This document shows positions 1 to 5,804 of a stretch of 9,510 nucleotides of DNA, piece after piece. Within the stretch, counting starts at the first letter, position 1. Each line of letters begins with the position of its first letter. Position numbers and translations under genes: made by a program. The notes under the pieces are model-generated. The model did not search any database. It was not told the DNA's origin and saw only the letters and a list, made by a program, of their open reading frames with translations. The stretch comes from Ktedonobacteraceae bacterium (GTDB taxonomy: Bacteria; Chloroflexota; Ktedonobacteria; Ktedonobacterales; Ktedonobacteraceae): contig JADBKA010000182.1 in the NCBI GenBank assembly GCA_014896635.1, positions 1 to 9,510 on the forward strand, given 5' to 3'.

Positions 1-1017
1 GCCGCGCTCCATGATACGCGGAAATTCGCTGCACCAGTGAAACGGTTTATGATCGGCCAGCCAGCGCTGGAAAGCCAGCTCGTAGTCTGCCTCATCACCA
101 GAGTGTTGCCGGTCGATGCCGTATTCACGTGCCAGAACATGGTTGAGCGCGGCAACGAAGTGCGTTTGCTGCTTGTACAATGCAGCCGGTGCTGTTACTG
201 GAGTACGAGTAAAACCCACCAGCGCATTGCCTGAGCGGATATTGTGCTCACCAGCCGGCAGCGATTCAATTCCAGCAATGCTGTGCTGGTGGGCGACCAG
301 GCGGCGCAGCAGTTGTTGCTGGCAGCGTTCAACAGCTTCTGGCATAAGATCGACGCCGTAGAGATTATTGGCAATGATGAATTTTACGATAAAGTAGTTG
401 CGATCTGTGTATTTACCGGCGTGGTTGAGCACATCTTTAAAAAGGGTCAGATCTGCTGGTTGTATGCTAGCCTGAGCACTTACTGGACAGACATTGAAGG
501 TGAGCATCTGCTCCATGCGTGTAAGGCAGGCGGCGTAGAGTGGTTCAAGGAGAGAGAGCGCGGCGAGCAGAAAAGCTCCCGGACCGCAGGTGGGGTCCAG
601 GATGGTCAGGCGTGAGATGGTCTGATAGAATGCGCGCAGCAGTGAGGAGTGTGTACAGCGTGAGAGAACATCCTGAGCGAACCGATGGCTATCCAGGTTG
701 TAAGTGAGGAAGTCATGTAGAGAGGTGATCGTACCGGCGGCCAGCTTGCGGTGAATATCGTTGTAGAGCGAGCGCCGGAACTGGTATTCGCGTTCGCTTT
801 CGCCTGGCAAGTGATGCTGCTCGCGGATGGCTGGTGAGATATAGCAATCTGGAGCGTGTATGAGATGGGACCAGACGGGACCAGCGGGCGTAAAGGCAGT
901 AGGATGCGCCTGCTGCACTATATCAAAAATGCAAGGGATGATCGTATTTTTGCAGATATACTCTGCAATGTCAGCCTTTGTGTAGTAAGCTCCCATCTGT
1001 TTGTGGTCAGGCGCCAT
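1..1017 (-). CDS. Eco57I-type adenine-specific DNA methyltransferase / restriction-modification protein (3'-truncated by window edge)
   Basis: The minus strand is open from an ATG at 1017 to the left edge, 339 codons without a stop, so this is the N-terminal part of a larger protein. Motifs in order: the motif X-like MGAYYTKADIAEYI (residues 8-21), motif I DPTCGPGAFLLAAL (141-154, SAM binding), motif II GVDLMPEAVE (221-230) and NIRSGNAL (259-266). The last visible residues, FHWCSEFPRIMERG, are what normally precedes a GGFDVVIGNPPY segment, so catalytic motif IV should lie just outside. This order is typical of gamma-class N6-adenine methyltransferases of the Eco57I/type IIG or BREX-PglX-like group, which modify, and sometimes also cleave, specific DNA sites. 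The start is set by GAGAGG 8 nt before the ATG. It begins 14 nt after the rpoN stop, so it is probably co-transcribed. Whether a nuclease domain is fused cannot be seen. Confidence 0.87.
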   Translation of the reverse strand, partial: MAPDHKQMGAYYTKADIAEYICKNTIIPCIFDIVQQAHPTAFTPAGPVWSHLIHAPDCYISPAIREQHHLPGESEREYQFRRSLYNDIHRKLAAGTITSLHDFLTYNLDSHRFAQDVLSRCTHSSLLRAFYQTISRLTILDPTCGPGAFLLAALSLLEPLYAACLTRMEQMLTFNVCPVSAQASIQPADLTLFKDVLNHAGKYTDRNYFIVKFIIANNLYGVDLMPEAVERCQQQLLRRLVAHQHSIAGIESLPAGEHNIRSGNALVGFTRTPVTAPAALYKQQTHFVAALNHVLAREYGIDRQHSGDEADYELAFQRWLADHKPFHWCSEFPRIMERG

Positions 1018-1031
1018 GAGCGTGGCCTCTC

Positions 1032-2492
1032 TCAGCGTTCGCGTGATGAACCGATGCCCATTGCTTCGCGGTACTTGGTCACGGTACGGCGGGCAACAGA
1101 AATGCCGCGCAGAGTGAGCAGGCGCGCAATCTCATCATCACTCAGGCGGTGGCGTGGTTCTTCGGACTGAATCAACTCGCGGATCATATCTTTGATGCCG
1201 AGCGAGCCATCGAAGAAATCGGCGAGTGGTATCAGTCGTCCGTTGGGCAGGAGAACATACTTGCCAGCGGTGGCGCGACTGACGGTGCCTTCGTCGAGAT
1301 TGAGGCGCGTGGCGACTTCGGCGCGTGTGAGGGGGCGCAGGTAGCGCACACCTTTCTCCAGAAATTCGCGCTGGTAGTCGATAACAAGTTCGGCGACACG
1401 CTTGAGTGTCCGCCAGCGCCGGTATACACAGTCGATGAAGAAGCGGGCGCGGTCACTTTGATGATGCACGTAGCGCAGCACTTCAGGCGGGGCAGGTGGG
1501 AGTGAGGCGGGTGTCCCTGCTTCGGTGCAGTCGGTTTTAATCTCGAAGTGGTAACGTTTCTCTTCGATTAGTTCTACTTCATAGCCACTTTCGCCTTTAC
1601 GAATGATGATATCCGGGCGGAGATAACTGGTTCCATTCCCAAGATAAGCCCTGGTTTCGCCGTCGCGGTAGATGAGCGCGGGGAAGGGATGCAGCGTGCT
1701 GCGGATATAGAGACTGGCTGCGTGTACCTCTTGCTCGGAGACTTTGAGACGGCGGGCAATCTCGTGCAACTGGTTACGGCCTAAAAGATCGAGGTAATTG
1801 TCGATCAGCGCATAGGCCAGAGGATGCGGTTCTTGCCATTCGCTCAACGTCTGAAGCTGGATAAGCAGGCATTCGCGTAGATTGCGCGCACCGATGCCCG
1901 GTGGCTCCAGCGTCTGTAACTGGCTCAGCACATAGGCCACGCGCTCGACAGGTACCGCCAGTTGTGCGGCAATCTCTTCAATGCCGATTTCCAGGTAGCC
2001 GCGTTCATTGAGGTTGCCGACCAGTTGCTCGGCGATAAGAGTATCCTCAGGAGGAACGAGAGCTTCCAATTGTTGTAACAGCGTCTCCACCAGCGTTTCA
2101 CCTGTTGGGATGCGTGTCAAGGGATCAAACTCGACATCGCTGTCAGCCTCGCTGAAGCCAGCATTGTCGATATCATAGAAGACCGGCTGTTCTACGGGCC
2201 ACTGGGGCGCTTCGTAGGAAGCCTGCGCTTCACCAATCTGTGGTGTTCGAGGGGAGAGTCGCATCAACTGAGATTGCTGTCCGCACGCCGGGCAGAGTTG
2301 TCCGTACATGCGCGTACCACAGAAGAGGCAGACGCGCTGCTCCACCACTTCAAAGGTAGGATTCTCTACCTGCTCCTGATTGATCGAACGCTCAAACTCG
2401 TCGGCTGATAGCTGCAAGATTGTGCTGGATGTAATGAGCTTCGCGCTCACCCTGACGGTCTGCTCTGGCCTGGGTGTCTGCTCCAATCGCAT
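1032..2492 (-). CDS. rpoN: RNA polymerase sigma-54 factor with a zinc-ribbon-like insert
   Basis: This 486-residue sigma-54 directs RNA polymerase to -24/-12 promoters that need an AAA+ activator. Region I is short but recognisable (about residues 18-51, ending in NPTFEVVE, compare the usual NPLLE). Core-binding signatures follow, including LEPPGIGARNLRECLL (195-210). The C-terminal DNA-binding part has the helix-turn-helix LDEGTVSRATAGKY (about 399-412) and the RpoN box ARRTVTKYRE (467-476; family ARRTVAKYRE). Between region I and the acidic region II sits CLFC...CPAC (Cys55, 58, 67, 70), spacing CX2C-X8-CX2C, which looks like a zinc ribbon and is absent from textbook sigma-54. I chose the ATG at 2492 because AAGGAG lies 8 nt upstream at 2501-2506; the in-frame GTG at 2501 overlaps that site. 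The gene is 135 nt downstream of rnc and 14 nt before the methyltransferase; the 135-nt gap shows no convincing promoter or terminator. Confidence 0.96.
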   Translation of the reverse strand: MRLEQTPRPEQTVRVSAKLITSSTILQLSADEFERSINQEQVENPTFEVVEQRVCLFCGTRMYGQLCPACGQQSQLMRLSPRTPQIGEAQASYEAPQWPVEQPVFYDIDNAGFSEADSDVEFDPLTRIPTGETLVETLLQQLEALVPPEDTLIAEQLVGNLNERGYLEIGIEEIAAQLAVPVERVAYVLSQLQTLEPPGIGARNLRECLLIQLQTLSEWQEPHPLAYALIDNYLDLLGRNQLHEIARRLKVSEQEVHAASLYIRSTLHPFPALIYRDGETRAYLGNGTSYLRPDIIIRKGESGYEVELIEEKRYHFEIKTDCTEAGTPASLPPAPPEVLRYVHHQSDRARFFIDCVYRRWRTLKRVAELVIDYQREFLEKGVRYLRPLTRAEVATRLNLDEGTVSRATAGKYVLLPNGRLIPLADFFDGSLGIKDMIRELIQSEEPRHRLSDDEIARLLTLRGISVARRTVTKYREAMGIGSSRER

Positions 2493-2627
2493 ATGCACCA
2501 CTCCTTCCCCTCACTGCGCCTGTTTGCCTGCTCTTTTTTCTCTGTCCTGTTTCCCAGTTCTCTCTTCTATAGAATGTATCGGCAGGTTGATCTGTCCAGA
2601 TAGCCTGTTTGCTCAGAGAGTGTAAGA

Positions 2628-3308
2628 TCAGATCCATCCGCGACTGACCAGTGCTCCGTAAGCTGCCTCCTGTTCGGCTGCCTGTTTGTTGCGTCCATGT
2701 CCCCGGCCCGCCACCGTATCGCCCAGCAAGACCTCGACGGTGAACTCGCGGCTGTGTGAGGGGCCTTCCTGGCTGACGATGCGATAGGAAGGAGTGATGC
2801 CCTCGCGGGCCTGGGCCAATTCCTGGAAGAGGGATTTGTTATCTTTGAACAGGCGCCGGGACACGATATCGCGGGCAAGCGGCTCCAGCCTGGGCAGGAG
2901 AAAACGCTGTACCGTTTCCAGGCCCTGGTCGAGATAGAGTGCGCCCAGTATCGCCTCAAACGCCGAGGCGAGCACGCGCTGTCCCCCACCGGTCTGCTGC
3001 TCGCCCTTGCCCATGCGGAGAAATCTGGTGAGCGTTACTTCGCGTGCGAAGCGTGCCAGGGTTTCTGTGCGCACCAGCACGGCGCGCACGTCGGTCAGTT
3101 CTCCTTCTGTGAGGCGGGGGAAGGTGCGGTACAGATAGTCCGCGCTGATCAGGGCGAGAATCGAGTCGCCCAGGAACTCAAGCCGTTCGTTGGAACTCTG
3201 GCCTGCGCCTGCTGTCTCATAAATATATGAGCGATGCGTCAGGGCGGTCGTCAGCAGGTCGGGATTCTGAAAGTGTACACCCAGAATCTCTTCTAACTCT
3301 TCATACAT
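2628..3308 (-). CDS. rnc: Ribonuclease III
   Basis: This endonuclease cuts double-stranded RNA in rRNA precursors and mRNAs. Its 226 residues are the normal family length. The nuclease domain holds the signature NERLEFLGD (40-48) with metal-binding Glu44 and Asp48, and a second acidic segment SAFEAILGALYLDQG (115-129) with Glu118. A double-stranded-RNA-binding domain covers about residues 157-222, with the helix GRNKQAAEQEAAYGAL at its end. The position that is usually Asp three residues before Glu118 (E. coli Asp114) is Ser115 here; the other catalytic acids are present, so activity is still expected. It starts 3 nt after the selD stop, with AGAGGTG inside the selD 3' end as ribosome binding site, which implies translational coupling with selD. 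Confidence 0.97.
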   Translation of the reverse strand: MYEELEEILGVHFQNPDLLTTALTHRSYIYETAGAGQSSNERLEFLGDSILALISADYLYRTFPRLTEGELTDVRAVLVRTETLARFAREVTLTRFLRMGKGEQQTGGGQRVLASAFEAILGALYLDQGLETVQRFLLPRLEPLARDIVSRRLFKDNKSLFQELAQAREGITPSYRIVSQEGPSHSREFTVEVLLGDTVAGRGHGRNKQAAEQEAAYGALVSRGWI

Positions 3309-3311
3309 GGA

Positions 3312-4385
3312 TTACAACACCTCTAACAGCACAGAAGCCTCATCCTCTACTCGTTCGGTGACTTCGCCGATACGCCAGAAAACAACCTGGGGAGCCAGAG
3401 CACTCAGAGTGGGCCAGAGAGCCGGATCAATAGCGGCCAGCAGGCCCCCCGAAGTTTGCGGGTCCCACAGGATCGCGCGGTCGATCTCGTTGAGTTGCTT
3501 GTTGATGCGCACATGGGGCAGCAGGAACTCCTGATTGCGTCCCGCTCCGCCGGGGATAGTACCCAGTTCGGCGTAGTGATGCGCGTGTGGTAGCAGGGGC
3601 AGTGCATCATAGGAGAAGCACATCCCTGCCAGGCTCTGCGCAGCCATCTCCCAGGAGTGGCCGAGCAGGCCGAAGCCGGTGATATCGGTCACGGCATGCA
3701 CGCCCTTGCCCGCCCTGACCAGTGCCTCGCTGGCCGCGCGATTGAGTTGCGTCATTGAGGCCACGGCGGCCTGGAGATCGTCCTCGGCCACCTGACCGCG
3801 TTTGTGGGCAGTCGTGATCAGGCCACTGCCCAGAGGTTTGCTCAGGATCAGCAGATCGCCAGGCTGTGCGCCGCCCTTCGTCAGAATGTGCTGAGGGTGT
3901 ACAATACCCGTCACAGAGAGGCCATACTTGGGTTCGCGGTCGGTGACGGTATGGCCGCCGGCAATGGCTCCCCCGGCGCGCGTCACAATATCGGAGCCGC
4001 CGCGCAGAATCTCGCTGAGCAGCGCCGGCTCCAGGTTATCGGGCCAGGCGACCAGGTTAATCGCCATCAGCACCTGCCCACCCATCGCATAGACGTCACT
4101 GAGTGCATTGGCGGCGGCAACGGCGCCAAAAGTGTAGGGATCATCCACCACAGGCGGGAAGAAGTCCGCCGTGCTGATGATGGCCTGCTGGTCATTAATG
4201 CGATAAACTGCCGCGTCGTCAATAGCGTTCAGCCCGACCAGGAGATTCGCGGGTATGGCCGTGCTCGCCCCTGTATATTCTTTTAGTGGACGCAGGACCT
4301 GCGCCAGGGTCTCAGGACCCATTTTTGACGCTCAACCGGCACAACTGGCGAGCGACGTCAGGCGTATCTGCCGGCCTGTACTCAT
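3312..4385 (-). CDS. selD: Selenide, water dikinase (selenophosphate synthetase), itself a selenoprotein: in-frame UGA = Sec18
   Basis: SelD makes monoselenophosphate from selenide and ATP, the selenium donor for selenocysteine and selenouridine synthesis. A plain stop-to-stop reading starts at the ATG at 4322 and lacks the essential N-terminal loop. Read from the ATG at 4385 (AGAGG about 6 nt upstream), the same frame gives IRLTSLASCAG-UGA-ASKMGPETLAQVL, which aligns with E. coli IRLTQYSHGAGCGCKISP. The UGA at 4332-4334 falls on catalytic Cys17, and Lys21 matches catalytic Lys20. The product is 357 residues, normal for the family. Other motifs: DDAAVY (56-61), ADFFPPVVDDPYTFG (about 73-87), NALSDVYAMGG (93-103), AGGHT (142-146), TDITGFGLLGH (233-243) and DPQTSGG (308-314). 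Sec at this site is known in some bacterial SelDs. It is the first gene of a cluster with rnc 3 nt downstream. The alternative, a truncated enzyme from 4322, would lack both catalytic residues' region and is unlikely. Confidence 0.94.
4289..4305 (-). promoter_or_regulatory. Candidate bacterial SECIS hairpin for the selD UGA codon
   Basis: In the mRNA, GGCGCAG (4305-4299) pairs with CUGCGUC (4295-4289) around a GUC loop: 7 bp with one G-U. Its core GCAGGUCCUGC closely resembles the apical GCAGGUCUGC of the E. coli fdhF SECIS, which SelB recognises. The loop starts 33 nt after the UGA, inside the spacing range known for bacterial SECIS elements. An alternative nearer hairpin, GGGUC-CUGA-GACCC (4320-4307), could form below or instead of it. 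The structure was judged by eye, without folding energies. Confidence 0.55.
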
Positions 4386-4418
4386 TAAATACCTCTTATA
4401 GCAAAAACTTGATTATTG

Positions 4419-4486
4419 CGCTCTCCTCAAAGGTATCCTGGGCAGATGGGAGCGGTCCGCCCGCAGATACTGACATGAGGAGAGCG
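4419..4486 (-). promoter_or_regulatory. Long hairpin in the selD 5' leader
   Basis: A perfect 11-bp inverted repeat, CGCTCTCCTCA (4419-4429) and TGAGGAGAGCG (4476-4486), encloses two further nested pairings: GTATC/GATAC (4433-4437 with 4466-4470) and GGGC/GCCC (4440-4443 with 4459-4462). The stacked stems make one long interrupted hairpin. It begins about 14 nt after the predicted selD transcription start and ends 33 nt before the selD ATG. It has no T-run directly after it, so it is not a plain terminator; a short TTTTT (minus strand, about 4403-4407) follows 11 nt later. A cis-acting RNA control element or mRNA stabiliser is plausible; a protein operator is the alternative. Confidence 0.55.
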
Positions 4487-4506
4487 GAATGTGCCAGATC
4501 AGTGTC

Positions 4507-4535
4507 ATTGTAGCGCGTTTTTTGCTGAACCGCAA
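4507..4535 (-). promoter_or_regulatory. Sigma-A-type promoter of selD-rnc-rpoN cluster
   Basis: TTGCGG (-35, 4535-4530) is followed after exactly 17 nt by TACAAT (-10, 4512-4507). Transcription would start near 4500, giving a leader of about 115 nt before the selD ATG that contains the long hairpin. This is the only good promoter seen upstream of the cluster. Confidence 0.62.
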
Positions 4536-4617
4536 TGTCTGTTCTGGAAGTGGTGGAGAAAAGGAGAACTAAAAAGCCCTGTGGAAGGAATTTTGCCGCT
4601 GGATTGTTCTAAAGAGA

Positions 4618-4628
4618 TGTGATACCCT
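4618..4628 (+). promoter_or_regulatory. Possible extended -10 promoter of rnpB
   Basis: TGATACCCT (extended TG at 4620-4621, -10-like TACCCT at 4623-4628) would start transcription near 4635, right at the 5' strand of the RNase P P1 helix. The -10 matches only part of the consensus and no clear -35 lies 17 nt upstream; the position is the main argument. Confidence 0.32.
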
Positions 4629-4639
4629 GTAATGTGGAT

Positions 4640-5052
4640 TTGAGGAAGACAGGCAATCGCGGGCCGCGCTGGCGGTCCGAGGAAAGTCCGAACTCCATAG
4701 AGCAGAATGCTGGATAACGTCCAGTGAGGGCAACCTCAAGGAAAGTGCCACAGAAACATACCGCCGGTCAGCAGGTAGAAGAAGGCCGGTAAGGGTGAAA
4801 TGGTGAGGTAAGAGCTCACCGGCAGCCAGGTGACTGGCTGGCCGGGTAAACCCCATTCGGAGCAAGACCAGATAGAAGGGATAGCCGCTACGGTACACCC
4901 GCAAGGGAGTACGGCGGCTAGCAGGCTGCTCGTCTGTGAACCTTCGGGTTGGTCGCTTGAGGCGCCGGGTAACCGGCGTCCTAGATAGATGATTGCCACC
5001 CGTGTCGTCGAGAGGCGGCGCGGGGACAGAATTCGGCTTATGGCTTCCTCAA
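4640..5052 (+). ncRNA. rnpB: RNase P RNA, bacterial class A
   Basis: This is the catalytic RNA that matures tRNA 5' ends. Universally conserved blocks are present: GAGGAAAGTCCGAACTCC at 4679-4696 (P4 5' strand), GGGTAAACCCCA...CGGAGCAAGACCAGATAG around 4843-4876 (J11/12 region), and ACAGAATTCGGCTTA at 5026-5040 (P4 3' strand). The ends are fixed by the P1 helix, TTGAGGAAG (4640-4648) with CTTCCTCAA (5044-5052), which can extend outward by GTGGA/TCCAC (4634-4638 with 5053-5057). P15/L15-like GGCGCCGGGTAACCGGCG lies near 4961-4978. The length of about 413 nt is normal for class A. It is transcribed divergently from selD and followed by a strong terminator. Confidence 0.97.
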
Positions 5053-5064
5053 CTCCACAGCAGC

Positions 5065-5109
5065 AAAAAGCGAGACGGGTGATCTTCTCATCATCCGCCT
5101 CGCTTTTTT
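5065..5109. terminator. Bidirectional intrinsic terminator after rnpB
   Basis: AAAAAGCGAG (5065-5074) pairs with CTCGCTTTTT (near 5099-5108), continued inward by CGGGTGAT/ATCATCCG with one G-U. T-run at 5103-5109 for the plus strand and A-run at 5065-5069, which becomes a T-run for the minus strand. It therefore serves rnpB and also the small minus-strand gene ending at 5144. Confidence 0.8.
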
Positions 5110-5143
5110 CCAGTAAGAGAGCTGTGTGCTTGCCGGAGACGGC

Positions 5144-5350
5144 TCAGTGTTCCAGGCGGTCATGCTCGATCAACCAGCGGATAAAGTTGAGGCGGCGGCT
5201 CTCTTCTACTATCTCGCGGTATTCTATCTGATCGGTCATATGATTGCGCATATAGATGAGCCTGGCTGCCTCGATCTTATTAAAGCCCAGGGACAGTAGT
5301 TGCTGGAAGTCTTTTTCTTGCTCTTCAGTTGCGTAGGAATTTTCTGGCAT
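5144..5350 (-). CDS. Small hypothetical protein, 68 residues
   Basis: I chose the ATG at 5350 (MPENSYATEEQEKDF...) because AAGGGAG lies 10 nt upstream; the longer in-frame start at 5401 has no ribosome binding site and adds a non-conserved-looking tail. The protein is soluble, with charged helices. A first helix bears LLSLGFNKIEAARLIYMRN (about residues 17-35) and a second ESRRLNFIRWLIEHDRLEH ends the chain. The pattern of an LGFxxxEAARLIxxR helix followed by RLxFxRWLxEHxRL resembles small conserved proteins of unknown role found in actinobacteria and Chloroflexota, but I cannot name a family. A -10-like TATAAT lies about 70 nt upstream inside a palindrome, and the rnpB terminator closes it downstream. 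Its function is unknown. Confidence 0.72.
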   Translation of the reverse strand: MPENSYATEEQEKDFQQLLSLGFNKIEAARLIYMRNHMTDQIEYREIVEESRRLNFIRWLIEHDRLEH

Positions 5351-5405
5351 AATAATAATGCTCCCTTGATGAATAACTGGATGAACTACGAGGTTGAGCA
5401 TTTTC

Positions 5406-5448
5406 AGGACTTCAATCGTCTATTATATAGATAGACGAGCGAAGTCCT
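5406..5448 (-). promoter_or_regulatory. Hyphenated palindrome overlapping a TATAAT box: candidate operator or hairpin
   Basis: AGGACTTC (5406-5413) pairs with GAAGTCCT (5441-5448), and inside it TCGTCTAT (5416-5423) pairs with ATAGACGA (5431-5438): 16 bp with a 2/2 internal mismatch and a 7-nt centre. The minus strand of the centre reads TATAAT (5427-5422), placed to act as -10 for the 68-residue gene, though no good -35 is seen. A repressor operator over the promoter or a structured RNA both fit. It has no T-run, so it is a poor terminator. Confidence 0.45.
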
Positions 5449-5705
5449 CTTTGAGATACAACATATTCTGCCGCTCGGTCAGGTGGCAGGAAATGAAGAA
5501 GAGGTTTTTCCTTGCTCAGATCCCGGATCCCGGTGTCCTCTCCTGGTTCTCCCGGTTCTCCCGCTTAGCACTGCTCCATTTCTCCTATAAACGATCTCCT
5601 TTGTTGAATTCGCAGGTGAGGCGCGGTTTGTATGATCAAGGAGAAATATGCCACAATGCGGTAGTGATGGATGACCTGGTGGGAGACGGTATGCTGTATC
5701 CTGGA

Positions 5706-5727
5706 AAAGTATCGGCCCTGATACTTT
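5706..5727 (-). terminator. Possible terminator of glycerate kinase
   Basis: AAAGTATC (5706-5713) and GATACTTT (5720-5727) form a perfect 8-bp stem with a 6-nt loop. Read on the minus strand the right side ends in CTTTT, about 80 nt after the glycerate kinase stop. The stem is AT-rich and the T-run short, so this is tentative. Confidence 0.42.
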
Positions 5728-5804
5728 CATCCATAGAATAACACAATCGTGCTCTTCTGTCCAATCCCCGCTCATCAATTACCTGCTATCCATAGCAATG
5801 GATG

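Larger units (their letters stand above)
5351..5804. other. Non-coding stretch between the 68-residue gene and glycerate kinase
   Basis: No credible gene is seen: the open frames here (5394-5741 plus, 5479-5778 minus) lack ribosome binding sites and family-like sequence. The stretch holds a strong palindrome at 5406-5448, a hairpin at 5706-5727 (separate entries), a CT-rich run around 5533-5560, and a small hairpin ATCCAT-AGCA-ATGGAT (5788-5803) directly after the glycerate kinase stop. AAGGAG near 5639 precedes only an 8-codon frame. Confidence 0.6.

Noticed and set aside
37..615. Plus-strand frames at 37-234, 116-361 and 244-615
   Set aside because: They are opposite the methyltransferase, whose minus-strand frame is open for 339 codons with clear motifs.
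3312..4322. selD starting at the ATG at 4322
   Set aside because: This start leaves out the catalytic loop, has no ribosome binding site, and the upstream frame encodes the missing conserved residues across a UGA.
4419..4486. Selenocysteine tRNA (selC) as explanation of the folded leader next to selD
   Set aside because: About 68 nt, no T-loop GTTCGA, no UCA anticodon loop and no acceptor CCA; it is a linear nested hairpin, not a cloverleaf.
4569..4904. Open frames on the minus strand over 4569-4999
   Set aside because: They lie antisense over the RNase P RNA, whose conserved blocks explain the sequence, and have no family-like protein.
5394..5741. 115-codon plus and 99-codon minus frames between the small gene and glycerate kinase
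   Set aside because: No ribosome binding sites, no recognisable motifs, and they cross two hairpins; treated as non-coding.
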